A stretch of DNA of 51,884 bases, taken from assembly GCA_026928325.1 (NCBI GenBank), contig JAIXKS010000044.1, forward strand, positions 1 through 51,884, written 5' to 3'. Shown here piece after piece: positions 7,466 to 17,295 of the stretch (positions are counted from its first letter, which is position 1; every line of letters begins with the position of its first letter). A model generated the notes under the pieces. That model had not been told where the DNA came from, made no database searches, and saw only the letters and a list, made by a program, of their open reading frames with translations. The DNA is from Chitinophagales bacterium. GTDB lineage: Bacteria > Bacteroidota > Bacteroidia > Chitinophagales > Saprospiraceae. The translations under genes and the position numbers were made by a program.

Positions 7466-10400
7466 TTAGTTCTTCTTTTTGTTTTTAAACGGATTAAAAT
7501 CTTTCAATTTATCTTTAATCTTATCAATTTCTTCTTGAGCTCCTTTTTCGATAACATCCTTGGACTTTTGCTTTAGAGAATCACTAATAATCCCTTTGGC
7601 TATGGAATCCAATTTTGATTCCGCAGCACTTTTTGCTTTATTTTTAAGAGAATCTAATGCCTTCTGACTTGCTTCTTCTATCTTTGATTTTGCTTTATCG
7701 GCCTCTTGATTCAATCTCTTAGTGATGGTATCTTTGAGGATTTCCTTTTGCTTTTCGATTTCCTTTTGGATGGTATCCTTTACCTTATCCAAGGTCTCTT
7801 GGCCTTTATCCTTCAACTCGTCTTGCATACTCTTTCCTTGGCCAGACTTAGGCGTTATTTTAAATTTAGGACTTTTAAGATTTCCTGTCATAATCACATC
7901 CAAGTAAACATTAGGGCCTTGGTCGAGATTTACACCCAATTTAGACGCCTCCTTTTCGAGCATTTTCAATCCTGATTCAGCTGCACCGGTTATCTTATTA
8001 CCTTGAAGTAATTCGCGTGGAATGACTAAGTTGATCTTATAATCCATATCCTGATTGATCCCATGGCGACCGGACATCGTCATATCTATACCTTTGATGT
8101 GCTTCGTAAATTCCTTAATTTCAACAAAGCCATTCGATATCTCAAACCAATTGCGTGTATTGACCAAGTCGATATTGCTAAGTTCTTTGATACCAAGCAG
8201 CGAAGACAATTGGCCAAGTGGATCAATGCCTTTTATCGTTCCGTTGAGCGTCTCTATCAGACCTGAAGCATCTACTGTATTCAACAAAGGCATCATATCC
8301 TGACCCAAAACGCCTTTGATAACCAATGAGGTATTGAAAAAACCATCTAAATATTGTGCTATGGGCGCCACTTTTTGAAAAAGATTAAAGGAATTGAATG
8401 CATCACTATATTTGATTTTCTTCATATCCATCTTGAGTGAATACTCAGGTTTTGTGATATCAACCGTACTGTAGTAGCCTTGCAACCCAAAGCTTCCGCC
8501 AAGGATTTTCGTATCAAAATCATGAAGCACAACCTCTTTATTATTGACTTCTAAGTCGCCAGATGCATCCTTTAGTACTAAATTCGTGTATTGGATTTCA
8601 CCAACTGTGGCGCGCATTTGCACTCTGACTCGTTCTGGAACAGGAATTACGGACAATGGTGTTTCATTGGTCGTGGATGGACTATCCGTCATAAATGTAT
8701 TTAAGTTCAATTTGCGAGAAGATAAGTTGAGCTGACCATCTAAAATGCCGCCTTTCATCAGATAGTCGTAAGCATTCACAACATTTCCTGTCAAGTGAAT
8801 GTCACTGCCTTCGATGCTTGTATCAAAATTGCGAACATGCATGGCATTGGCAGCCACGCTAGCACTCATATTCAATGGTTTTAGTTCGTAACCATTCATT
8901 TTTACTCTATTGAACTGTAAATTAAGGTCCATATCCGAATTTCGAAGCAGTTCTTCATCTACCGGCACTGCACCGAGTTCACTATTTCCCTGCACTTCTT
9001 CTTGACTAGAATCCATCCATTCATCCAAATCTAGAAATTTAGATGTTGCTTTTACGTCAATTTTCATCTTCTTTTCAGTCGAGAAAAAAGCAAGTGGATT
9101 TTTAATCTCTGCGGCGATATTCATATCACTTTTACCCAACTCCATATCTGGAGATACAAAAGAAATCTTAGCAGGAGATGCCGTAGCCGAGGCTTGCCCA
9201 ATTTTAATGGCCGGCTTATCTTTCATTTTAACATGAACATCTTTGGCGGAAGCCGTGCCCGAAAAAGTGATGGCATCATATCGCTCCGCATTGATGTCCG
9301 ACATCTTAGCATCAAAGGCGATATCACAATTTAAGGTACCTTTCATCATATCAAGATCTTGAATCGGGAAAGCCTGTGCCAACTGACTCAGATTAATGGT
9401 ACCTTTCAACGCGCCCTTTACTTGCTGATTGCCTGTCAGGTTATTAGCGACAAGATTTCCAGATATCGGCTCATTGCCTATCAACATCCTGAATTGAGGA
9501 ATATTGACAAATAAGTCCTTGTAGTCTGGTCGCGTAGTTTTAATATGCAAATCCGCATAAAGTTGTTTAATGTCTTGTGGTAAGGCTGGATATTGAAAAG
9601 CACCATTATCAATATTGATTTGAATATCAAATACGGGCATCAATGCCTTATCTGCATTATAAATACCAGAGATTTGCCCTTGAATCGCTGCTTTTCCGCT
9701 GGTTTTAACTTGAGCAAAATCCTTTGTATAGGCATTGGGAACGATAGAAAGGAAAGATTTAAAATCTTCTGAGGCCGTCTTAAACTTAAAGTCGGTCATG
9801 ATATCCTCATCACCCAATTGTAGAAATCCATCGGCAATCATATTTAGTTCATTAAACTTCAAAATATTATCCGATAAGGTAAATTTCATTTCCGGAAGGT
9901 TCATTTCTATATTCGCATCCAAATCGATCGTGACATTATTGACATAGGCTGTTCCGTCATACTTCACATAAAGTCGTTTTGCGGTACTCTTGGTTTTTAA
10001 TTCGAATATATCCTGTGTAAAATCTCCCGATCCAATATGATTCAAGCTATCTAACACCATAAAAAACGGCATGGTATTATCTTGATAGGTAATCTTGGCT
10101 TGGTTCAATTCGTAGTGTTTTAACTGGAGCGTATATTTTCCTTCTTCGCTTTCATCACTATCATCGACAATCCTATAGTTAGACCGAATGCTGTCTAAAG
10201 TCACAATATTAATCTCTGGATGGTCTAAGGTAATCGAATTAATCCGAGGTATCATATTTTTGCCAAACAAGGAAGGTAAATGGATATCTAAAGCAGTTCT
10301 ATCGGCTTGATACAAGACGATATCTTCAAAATCATCGATTCCAATGATTGAGAGGCTGTCTATACTTATCCTAAGATCCGGAAAAGACTTAATAATCGTC

Positions 10401-10567
10401 AAATCTATCTCGCCAAAGCTAACTTTAGCCTTCAAGCTTGCATTTATATCATCTTTTAAATATTGCATGATCTTATCTTTAAATACATAAGGCGTTAACG
10501 CCAATGCGATAAAAAGGCCAATCAGTAAAAAAGATAGATATTTAAGCGTGGATTTCAAATATTTCAT
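7466..10567 (-). CDS. AsmA-like large envelope protein
   Basis: A 1033-residue protein with one N-terminal transmembrane helix (about residues 11-30), then the AsmA start region (KAKVSFGEIDLTIIKSFPDLRI) and a long beta-rich body with repeated leaflet-like strands. AsmA-family proteins are now viewed as inner-membrane-anchored bridge-like proteins that help move phospholipid or maintain the outer membrane. The AsmA C-terminal part (around 800-900) is intact. After it comes an unusual tail of about 120 residues made almost only of Lys, Glu, Asp, Gln, Ser and Ala in amphipathic helical spacing, ending in KNKKKN. The gene precedes the ABC exporter on the same strand. Confidence 0.85.
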   Translation of the reverse strand: MKYLKSTLKYLSFLLIGLFIALALTPYVFKDKIMQYLKDDINASLKAKVSFGEIDLTIIKSFPDLRISIDSLSIIGIDDFEDIVLYQADRTALDIHLPSLFGKNMIPRINSITLDHPEINIVTLDSIRSNYRIVDDSDESEEGKYTLQLKHYELNQAKITYQDNTMPFFMVLDSLNHIGSGDFTQDIFELKTKSTAKRLYVKYDGTAYVNNVTIDLDANIEMNLPEMKFTLSDNILKFNELNMIADGFLQLGDEDIMTDFKFKTASEDFKSFLSIVPNAYTKDFAQVKTSGKAAIQGQISGIYNADKALMPVFDIQINIDNGAFQYPALPQDIKQLYADLHIKTTRPDYKDLFVNIPQFRMLIGNEPISGNLVANNLTGNQQVKGALKGTINLSQLAQAFPIQDLDMMKGTLNCDIAFDAKMSDINAERYDAITFSGTASAKDVHVKMKDKPAIKIGQASATASPAKISFVSPDMELGKSDMNIAAEIKNPLAFFSTEKKMKIDVKATSKFLDLDEWMDSSQEEVQGNSELGAVPVDEELLRNSDMDLNLQFNRVKMNGYELKPLNMSASVAANAMHVRNFDTSIEGSDIHLTGNVVNAYDYLMKGGILDGQLNLSSRKLNLNTFMTDSPSTTNETPLSVIPVPERVRVQMRATVGEIQYTNLVLKDASGDLEVNNKEVVLHDFDTKILGGSFGLQGYYSTVDITKPEYSLKMDMKKIKYSDAFNSFNLFQKVAPIAQYLDGFFNTSLVIKGVLGQDMMPLLNTVDASGLIETLNGTIKGIDPLGQLSSLLGIKELSNIDLVNTRNWFEISNGFVEIKEFTKHIKGIDMTMSGRHGINQDMDYKINLVIPRELLQGNKITGAAESGLKMLEKEASKLGVNLDQGPNVYLDVIMTGNLKSPKFKITPKSGQGKSMQDELKDKGQETLDKVKDTIQKEIEKQKEILKDTITKRLNQEADKAKSKIEEASQKALDSLKNKAKSAAESKLDSIAKGIISDSLKQKSKDVIEKGAQEEIDKIKDKLKDFNPFKNKKKN

Positions 10568-11071
10568 GGGTTGAGTATCTATATATTCACATTAATAAGA
10601 CGTTTTTAAAAAGCATAAAAGTAAATTTACCAACGTCTCATTTTATTTTTTAAAAGTATCAGGATCTTATCAAATCATTATCTCCAATTAAAACTCACAC
10701 GATTTAATTGAAAAACTAAACAATCCTTGCGCATTAATAAAATCACCTGATTATAACGTAATATTAAGCGACAAAATTACATAATTCGAAGCATTGACAG
10801 AACATATTAATCATTATTTAACCATGTAAAGGTCTCCAATGAAGGCATCGGCATATAGAAATGGGTTAATTGTCGTTTATCTTACAAATTGGTGCTTAAA
10901 AAAAATGGGCTATAACAACTTTTTAAGAACCTTTTCATTTTGGTAATTATCCAATAAAAACACTTTACAAATATGTATAGGTAATTTGAGTACTGAGAAT
11001 TACAATCAGAAAAAAATCAATTTTCGGGCATAATAATTGTAAAATTATTTAAGATAGTTTTATTACTATAG
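10568..11071. other. Long non-coding gap between asmA-like and corA genes
   Basis: The two flanking genes diverge, so this gap of about 500 bases should hold both promoters. Apart from the -7-like box next to corA I recognise no strong promoter, RNA gene or repeat. It is AT-rich with no reading frame of note. Confidence 0.6.
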
Positions 11072-11079
11072 TATATTTG
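11072..11079 (+). promoter_or_regulatory. -7 box upstream of corA
   Basis: TATATTTG matches TAnnTTTG. No TTTG stands at the expected distance upstream, so this is a weak call. The leader of about 45 bases would contain two small hairpins, CCTTA/TAAGG (11084-11102) and ACTTT/AAAGT (11104-11120). Confidence 0.4.
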
Positions 11080-11128
11080 CGCTCCTTAACCAGCGGATAA
11101 GGTACTTTTCTGATGAAAGTGGTGGATT

Positions 11129-12076
11129 ATGATCAGTTATTTAAAAAAAGTAAACGGAGAGATAAAAGAAACCGACAGCCTCGAAGATAGCTGCTGGGTT
11201 AACATCTATCCACCGTATGAACATGGCACTTTGGATGCTTTAGCTAAAGAACTAGATATACCACTAGACTTTCTTACAGATTCTTTAGACGTGGACGAAA
11301 GATCCCGATACGAAAAAGACGAGCAATCCACCTTAATCTTGGTAAACAGTCCGGTTTTAAATGATGAAGGAAAAGATAGCGAAGCCATTTACATTACTAT
11401 TCCGGTGGGTATTATCTTGACACCAGGTCATATTGTTACTATCTGTTCGTATGAGAATCCAGTTTTGGATAAGTTTTTAGAAAACAAGGTCAAAAACTTC
11501 AATCCATCCGACAAACAAATGTTTGTGCTTCAAATCTTTGAGCAGAATGTATTCAGATTTCTCGAATGTCTGAAAAAACTCAACCTTAAACGCAATCTGA
11601 TAGAACAAGAACTTTACCATTCCAGTAGAAGTTCCGAATTACAGCAATTGTTGAGAATTGAAAAATCATTAGTCTATTTCGTAAGTTCACTAAGTACCAA
11701 CGAATTGCTTAAAATGAAAATTAAGCGAACGGACTTGCTCAAAATAGGTACGGACAATGATTATTCAGAATTATTTGAAGATGTAATCATTGACAATTCT
11801 CAGGCGTTGGAGATGTCCAATGTTTATACTCATATCTTGAGTGGAACGATGGAAGCCTATGCATCTATTATTTCTAACAACCTGAATATCATTATCCATC
11901 GACTCACGATTGTTACCATTATATTATTGGTGCCATCAATGATTGCCGGTTTTTACGGTATGAACTTAGACTTCTTGCCTTTTACCCATTTCAGATACTC
12001 TTTCGCAGCGATTATCATCATATCCATATCACTTGGCCTAGCTTTAGTATATTATTTCGCTCGAGACAGAAAATAA
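11129..12076 (+). CDS. corA: CorA-family divalent-cation transporter
   Basis: A 315-residue CorA/MIT-superfamily protein that should form a pentameric Mg2+ (or Co2+/Zn2+) channel in the inner membrane. The N-terminal cytoplasmic domain is followed by long helices and two C-terminal transmembrane segments (about 250-272 and 290-310). The selectivity signature GMN is at 277-279 (GFYGMNLDFLP). The C-terminus is basic (ARDRK) as in the family. It stands alone, converging with the DksA-like gene. The exact ion cannot be told, since CorA and ZntB-like members share these features. Confidence 0.93.
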   Translation: MISYLKKVNGEIKETDSLEDSCWVNIYPPYEHGTLDALAKELDIPLDFLTDSLDVDERSRYEKDEQSTLILVNSPVLNDEGKDSEAIYITIPVGIILTPGHIVTICSYENPVLDKFLENKVKNFNPSDKQMFVLQIFEQNVFRFLECLKKLNLKRNLIEQELYHSSRSSELQQLLRIEKSLVYFVSSLSTNELLKMKIKRTDLLKIGTDNDYSELFEDVIIDNSQALEMSNVYTHILSGTMEAYASIISNNLNIIIHRLTIVTIILLVPSMIAGFYGMNLDFLPFTHFRYSFAAIIIISISLGLALVYYFARDRK

Positions 12077-12107
12077 AAATGGCCTATAACTTTTAAAGCT
12101 ACAGACC
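12068..12107 (-). terminator. Possible terminator for the DksA-like gene
   Basis: Read on the minus strand, GGTCTGTA and TATAGGCC form an 8-bp stem with two G-T pairs (arms 12100-12107 and 12081-12088), followed by a T-rich stretch that overlaps the corA stop region. It is about 75 bases past the DksA-like stop. Confidence 0.4.
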
Positions 12108-12180
12108 ACCTTATTATTTTGCTGCATCCATCACAAAGATGATTAGCCTCCGATCAATCCACGCAGATGATCAGGCAAAT

Positions 12181-12900
12181 TTAATCTTCATCATCCATAT
12201 CCTCATCATCGTAATCTTCCGGTTCTTCATCTGCGATCATATCCAGATCTTCATCAGTATAATCGTTATCTTCGTCAATGATACCGAGTTCAGCTTCATC
12301 TAATTCTTTGATTACATCTAATTCTGAAAAAATCTTATCAAATTCTTCGTCGTCATCAATGGCACTGGTCGCTTTTGGTTTTGCAGATGGTTTTGAAATA
12401 ACCTTAGAGATAATCGTAGGTTTTGCAGGAACTGCCTTTTTAGCAGGTTTATCATCATCCATTTCATCCACGTCATCAAAGCCTTTTAATGCTTCTTTTG
12501 GCACTTGAATATCTTTCATCTCTGAAGTTTTCTTGGCACCAATGGATTTTGTCGTAGTAGGCACTGCAATCAAACGTTTTTTATCAATCAACTCTCCCGT
12601 AACGACACATATACCATAGGATTTATTATTAATCCTAATCAATGCATTTTCGAGATCTTTAATATATTTTCTCTGATGATTCACCATATTATTCAACATC
12701 TCTACTTCTGTTTGAATAGTAGAGAAGTCAGTAATATCCTTAGCAAAATCATCCGTATTATTTTCTGTGATATCCTTAAGTTGTTCTTTAAGGCTAGAAT
12801 ACTGATTAAGTGCCTTTTCTAATTTAGCGTCGATAATCTCCTTAAATTCTTTAAGATCTTCATCGCCGTATCTTGATGTTATATTCGTCGGATCCGCCAT
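12181..12900 (-). CDS. DksA/TraR-like protein with long acidic tail
   Basis: The first 120 or so residues match the DksA/TraR-like family of Bacteroidota: a coiled-coil hairpin (about 15-90) and the finger region YGICVVTGELIDKKRL with the family's ...AVPTTTKSIGAK ending. Such proteins act at the RNA polymerase secondary channel. Only one Cys remains, so it cannot be a four-Cys zinc finger. The last 110 residues are a Lys/Pro/Ala linker and a very acidic Asp/Glu tail. I choose the ATG at 12900; a TTG two codons upstream is possible. Monocistronic, converging with corA. Confidence 0.85.
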   Translation of the reverse strand: MADPTNITSRYGDEDLKEFKEIIDAKLEKALNQYSSLKEQLKDITENNTDDFAKDITDFSTIQTEVEMLNNMVNHQRKYIKDLENALIRINNKSYGICVVTGELIDKKRLIAVPTTTKSIGAKKTSEMKDIQVPKEALKGFDDVDEMDDDKPAKKAVPAKPTIISKVISKPSAKPKATSAIDDDEEFDKIFSELDVIKELDEAELGIIDEDNDYTDEDLDMIADEEPEDYDDEDMDDED

Positions 12901-13123
12901 TTTCAATTCATTTTTAAAAAATCCTGCAATAATAGAGCATTAATATCATATTACAAAAAAAAGTTCCTTGTAATCGTATCATTTTTTTTAAAAAATAGAT
13001 TTTATCCTTTAAAAACTGTTTTTCAACCCATAATACATCTAAAAAAACCATTAAATCAAAGGATTAAAATATGTAAAAAACGAATTATCAGAGCAGAAGG
13101 TTACACCATCGAAAATTTATCTT

Positions 13124-13131
13124 TATCTTTG
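13124..13131 (+). promoter_or_regulatory. -7 box immediately before smc
   Basis: TATCTTTG fits TAnnTTTG exactly and ends only six bases before the smc ATG, so the transcript would have almost no leader. The upstream box is poor (TTAC at the expected place). Confidence 0.45.
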
Positions 13132-13137
13132 CGCTCT

Positions 13138-16100
13138 ATGCGATTAAAGAGTCTTCAAATCAAGGGATTTAAAAGCTTTGCCAATGATACCATTCTCAAT
13201 TTCAATGAGGATGTCATAGGCATTGTAGGGCCTAATGGGTCTGGCAAATCCAATATTGTGGATGCCATCCGCTGGGTACTCGGCGAGCAAAAAAGTAAAG
13301 AATTACGACTTGAGGCCATGTCCGACATAATATTCAACGGAACTAAGACTAAAAAAGAAGCGCCTACAGCTACGGTAGCTTTGACATTTGAAAACAATAA
13401 AGGTATCCTCCCGACTGAATATCAACAAGTCACAATCTCCAGAACCTTGTATCGTTCGGGCGAATCCGAATATAGACTCAATAATATCATTTGCAGACTT
13501 AAAGACATCACTTCCCTATTGATCGATACCGGTATCGGCTCTAATTCCTATGCCATTATTGCCTTAGGTATGGTGGACGACATCCTTGAAGATAAAGATC
13601 ACTCCAGAAGGCGCATGTTCGAACAAGCAGCGGGCATCTCAAAATACAAAATCCGAAAAAGAGAAACCCTCAACAAACTTAAAAGTGCTACTGAAGATTT
13701 GGCCAGGATTGATGATCTGTTATTTGAAATAGAAGGCAACCTAAAAAATCTTGAACGACAAGCAAAAAGAGCACAAAAATATCTAGATTTAAAAGCAGAA
13801 TACAAAACATTAAGTATTAATCATGCCGTGTATTCTGTCCATCATCTTAAAGAAAAATACAAGGGTATATCGGAGCAACTCTTAAAGCTTCAGGATGAAT
13901 ATCGAGCTAATGATACCCTACTACTTCAAAAACAAGCTCAACTTGAAAAAGGGAAAAAGGCCAATCTTGACCAAGAAACAGTCCTTTCAGGGCAACAGCG
14001 CAAACTCAATGACCTCGTCTATCAGATAAGAACTCGAGAAAACGAGAAGGGTTTACTACAACAAAAACATGGTTTCAAAAAGCAAAATAAAGAGCAGTTT
14101 CTCAAAGACATCACGATTGCTGAAGACGAGCACGCTAAGGTAATTCTAGACATTCAACAAATAGAAGAAAGACTTATCTTAGAAAACAATAACTTCATAG
14201 CCGTCACCGCTGCCCTTGAACAAACCAAAAACCAGTTTGACCAGATCCGAAGTCAGTACAATAATGCTAAAATCAATTTCGATGCACGACAAAAGGAGAT
14301 TCAAGACCTCGAACGCAACTTATTTAATATAGAAAAGGAAATTGCAATTAGCGATAATACCTCCGAAAATCATCGCAAAGATATCGAAAGAATTCAGTTC
14401 AACCTCGAATCTAAAAACAAGGAGTTTAGCCATATTCGCAGTAGAATGGATGTTTTGACGCAAGAAGTAGCCGCTAAAGAACAACGTCTCAACGAATTAG
14501 TAGAAAACGAAACAAAAAGAAAGACGCTCATTGCGGAAACAGAAGCTGCTAGAGATGGTTTGCAGGAAAAACTGAACGAAATCAATAGAAATTTAGACTC
14601 GCGACAAAATGAATATGATCTACTTAAAAGTATGATTGATAATTTCGAAGGGTTTCCTGAGTCTATCCGTTTTCTAAGCGAACAGTGGAAAAACAAGCTT
14701 TCGTTACTTTCTGACATCATCGATGTACAGGAACCGTATAAGTCCGCCGTCGAATTATATCTAGAAAATATGCTCAGCCATTTTGTGGCGGCTAATATAA
14801 AGGAAGCCATCCAAGGGATCAACTTGTTGAAAAATGCCCAAAAAGGAAAGGCAAATTTCTTTATTTTGGATCAAATCCCAGTTTTAAAACCGGATATTAA
14901 GTCGATTTCGGGATTGGTACATGCACTGAAAGTCGTACATTGTGATGAAAAATTTCAAAATCTAGCCAATCATTTGCTGCGAAATGTATATATCTATGAG
15001 GGAAATATTGAAGAATTTGGAGACTTCGACCAAGATATCACCATCATATCTGTTCATGGTACATTCCTAAAACAACCCTATACCCTATCCGGTGGATCCG
15101 TAGGTCTATTTGAAGGGAAAAAGTTGGGTCGAAAAAAGAATCTAGAAAAATTGAGCAAATCCATCGAATCCTTACATAAGGAGAATGCCTCAAGTACAGA
15201 AACGCTCAACAGTTTAAAAAAGAAAATTTCCGATTTAAAATCCGAAGATTATAACAACTTTATCGAAAAAATCAAGAAGGAAATACAACTCATTGAACAA
15301 GATAAGGTAAGGTTGCAGCAACAAACCATCACCTTCGAACAACTCAAAGCTGAAAGCGAATCCAAGATTAAACAAGCCAATTTGGCCATCGCTGAAGAAA
15401 CCACAAAAAAAGACAAACTCAAGGTCTCCGCTACGCAATTGGGAAAACGAATCAACGAACTCCAAGAACCAACAGGAGAAAACGACCAAGATATCGAAGC
15501 CCTAAATCTGCGGTTATCTCAAGCTTCAGAACAATACAATGCCAGCAATATCGCCCATATCAGACATCAAAATCTCTTGTCCAACTTTGTAAAAGACAAG
15601 GACTTTAAAGTGCTAAAGTTGACAGAATTAACCACTAATATAGCGCATACTCGCGAGCGGTTGATGTCTGTGGAACGAGATCGGATAGACATAGAGGATC
15701 AATTAATCGTGCTAGAAAAGGAATTGAAAGATTTATATGCCGAAAAGAAGGATTTCCAATCCAACCTAAGTGAAGCGGAACAAGATTTTCTAAAGGCTCG
15801 AAATGAAATCCACGAATTGGAAGAAGTCATCAAAAAAGTAACCCGAGACCAAAATCAACTCCAATTTACGATTCAAAATCTGAAAGATCAGTTTTCCGAG
15901 CAAAAATTTCAAATTCAGAGTATCGGAGAGCGATTGCGCATAGAATTTCAGGTATCCATCAATGATTATATCAATGAGCCAATCAATCTTGAGGAAGATT
16001 ATTCCCAAATTGAAGAAGAACTTGACAAAATCAAGGTCAAACTCCATGCATACGGTGATGTCAATCCGTTAGCAGTAGAAGCATATAATGAATTAAAAGA

Positions 16101-16683
16101 AAGATACGACACCATTCAAATACAGCGAAAGGATATACTCGATGCACAAACAAGTCTGATGGATACCATGAAGGAGATCGAAAAGACTGCTACAGAGCAA
16201 TTTATGTCATCATTTATTGCGATTCGCACCAATTTCATAGAGGTATTCAGAAGCCTATTTACCTTAGATGACACCTGCGATCTAATCCTATCGGATCCAT
16301 CAAATCCATTAGAATCCGAAATCGAAATCATCGCAAGACCGAAGGGTAAAAAGCCGAAATCTATCAGCCAATTGTCTGGTGGAGAAAAAACACTCACGGC
16401 GACAGCCTTACTTTTTGCTTTGTATCTATTAAAGCCGGCACCTTTCTGTATTTTTGATGAAGTCGATGCACCTTTAGACGATGCCAATATTCAAAAATTC
16501 AATAAAATTATCCAGCGATTCAGCAAAGAATCACAGTTTATCATCGTGACGCACAATAAATCGACGATGGCAGAAGTCAACATTTTATACGGAGTATATA
16601 TGTCCGAACCGGGTGTTTCAGCGGTAAGTTCCGTAGATTTTCGATCCTACGATCACACACCTGTCTTAGAAAGCCTCAATTAA
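13138..16683 (+). CDS. smc: Chromosome partition ATPase SMC
   Basis: SMC compacts and segregates the chromosome as a dimer with ScpA and ScpB (not in this window). The protein of 1181 residues has the whole family layout: N-terminal Walker A GPNGSGKS (31-38), a coiled coil, a flexible hinge at about 500-670, a second coiled coil, then signature LSGGEK (from 1079) and Walker B FCIFDEVDAPLDD with catalytic Asp1107-Glu1108. I start at ATG 13138 since the upstream in-frame TTG is inside the likely -7 promoter box. acpH follows after 8 bases and aroE soon after, so a smc-acpH-aroE operon is likely. Confidence 0.97.
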   Translation: MRLKSLQIKGFKSFANDTILNFNEDVIGIVGPNGSGKSNIVDAIRWVLGEQKSKELRLEAMSDIIFNGTKTKKEAPTATVALTFENNKGILPTEYQQVTISRTLYRSGESEYRLNNIICRLKDITSLLIDTGIGSNSYAIIALGMVDDILEDKDHSRRRMFEQAAGISKYKIRKRETLNKLKSATEDLARIDDLLFEIEGNLKNLERQAKRAQKYLDLKAEYKTLSINHAVYSVHHLKEKYKGISEQLLKLQDEYRANDTLLLQKQAQLEKGKKANLDQETVLSGQQRKLNDLVYQIRTRENEKGLLQQKHGFKKQNKEQFLKDITIAEDEHAKVILDIQQIEERLILENNNFIAVTAALEQTKNQFDQIRSQYNNAKINFDARQKEIQDLERNLFNIEKEIAISDNTSENHRKDIERIQFNLESKNKEFSHIRSRMDVLTQEVAAKEQRLNELVENETKRKTLIAETEAARDGLQEKLNEINRNLDSRQNEYDLLKSMIDNFEGFPESIRFLSEQWKNKLSLLSDIIDVQEPYKSAVELYLENMLSHFVAANIKEAIQGINLLKNAQKGKANFFILDQIPVLKPDIKSISGLVHALKVVHCDEKFQNLANHLLRNVYIYEGNIEEFGDFDQDITIISVHGTFLKQPYTLSGGSVGLFEGKKLGRKKNLEKLSKSIESLHKENASSTETLNSLKKKISDLKSEDYNNFIEKIKKEIQLIEQDKVRLQQQTITFEQLKAESESKIKQANLAIAEETTKKDKLKVSATQLGKRINELQEPTGENDQDIEALNLRLSQASEQYNASNIAHIRHQNLLSNFVKDKDFKVLKLTELTTNIAHTRERLMSVERDRIDIEDQLIVLEKELKDLYAEKKDFQSNLSEAEQDFLKARNEIHELEEVIKKVTRDQNQLQFTIQNLKDQFSEQKFQIQSIGERLRIEFQVSINDYINEPINLEEDYSQIEEELDKIKVKLHAYGDVNPLAVEAYNELKERYDTIQIQRKDILDAQTSLMDTMKEIEKTATEQFMSSFIAIRTNFIEVFRSLFTLDDTCDLILSDPSNPLESEIEIIARPKGKKPKSISQLSGGEKTLTATALLFALYLLKPAPFCIFDEVDAPLDDANIQKFNKIIQRFSKESQFIIVTHNKSTMAEVNILYGVYMSEPGVSAVSSVDFRSYDHTPVLESLN

Positions 16684-16691
16684 AAAAAAAG

Positions 16692-17282
16692 ATGAATTAT
16701 CTGGCACATATGTTTTTGTCATGTCGTGATGAATCCCTTCTTATTGGCAATTTTATTTCGGATTTCATCTCCAACAAAGAGAAAAGTCAATTTAATGCAG
16801 ACATACAAAAAGGTATTGAACTCCATCGACAGATAGACACATTTACAGATACACACGAACAGGTTTATCAAGCGAATGATCTCATCCGAGCATCTCAAGA
16901 AAAATACACGCCGGTAGTTACCGATATTTTCTTCGATCATTTTTTGATTAAAAATTGGGATTTTTATACCAATATTCAATTGAGTGAATTTACTCGGCAA
17001 ACCTACAATCTCATGAATAAGTACATGGAGATCTATCCCGACAGTCTCAAATCCTTAGTACCACTGATGATCAATGACGACTTCTTAATGTCTTGTAAAA
17101 ACGAAGTTCGACTTCGAAAGACATTTCAACGCGTCGCCAACAGAGCTAAGTTTCCTAACCATTTCAATCGAGCTTATGATGACTTGATACAGCATTATGA
17201 AGGATTAGAACGCCATTTTAAAGTATTTTTTCCAGAACTCATGCAAATGACTTCAAACTATTGCGGTTGCCTAAAATCCTAA
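16692..17282 (+). CDS. acpH: Acyl carrier protein phosphodiesterase
   Basis: AcpH (DUF479 family) removes the 4'-phosphopantetheine arm from acyl carrier protein. The 196-residue product shows the family marks MNYLAHMFLS at the N-terminus, then IGNFISDF (about 19-26), GIELHRQIDTFTDTH (about 41-55) with the metal-binding His/Asp, and DIFFDHFLIKNW (about 80-91). It starts 8 bases after smc and stops 13 bases before aroE, so all three are probably cotranscribed. No oddities were seen. Confidence 0.9.
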   Translation: MNYLAHMFLSCRDESLLIGNFISDFISNKEKSQFNADIQKGIELHRQIDTFTDTHEQVYQANDLIRASQEKYTPVVTDIFFDHFLIKNWDFYTNIQLSEFTRQTYNLMNKYMEIYPDSLKSLVPLMINDDFLMSCKNEVRLRKTFQRVANRAKFPNHFNRAYDDLIQHYEGLERHFKVFFPELMQMTSNYCGCLKS

Positions 17283-17295
17283 TTACATCATAAAT

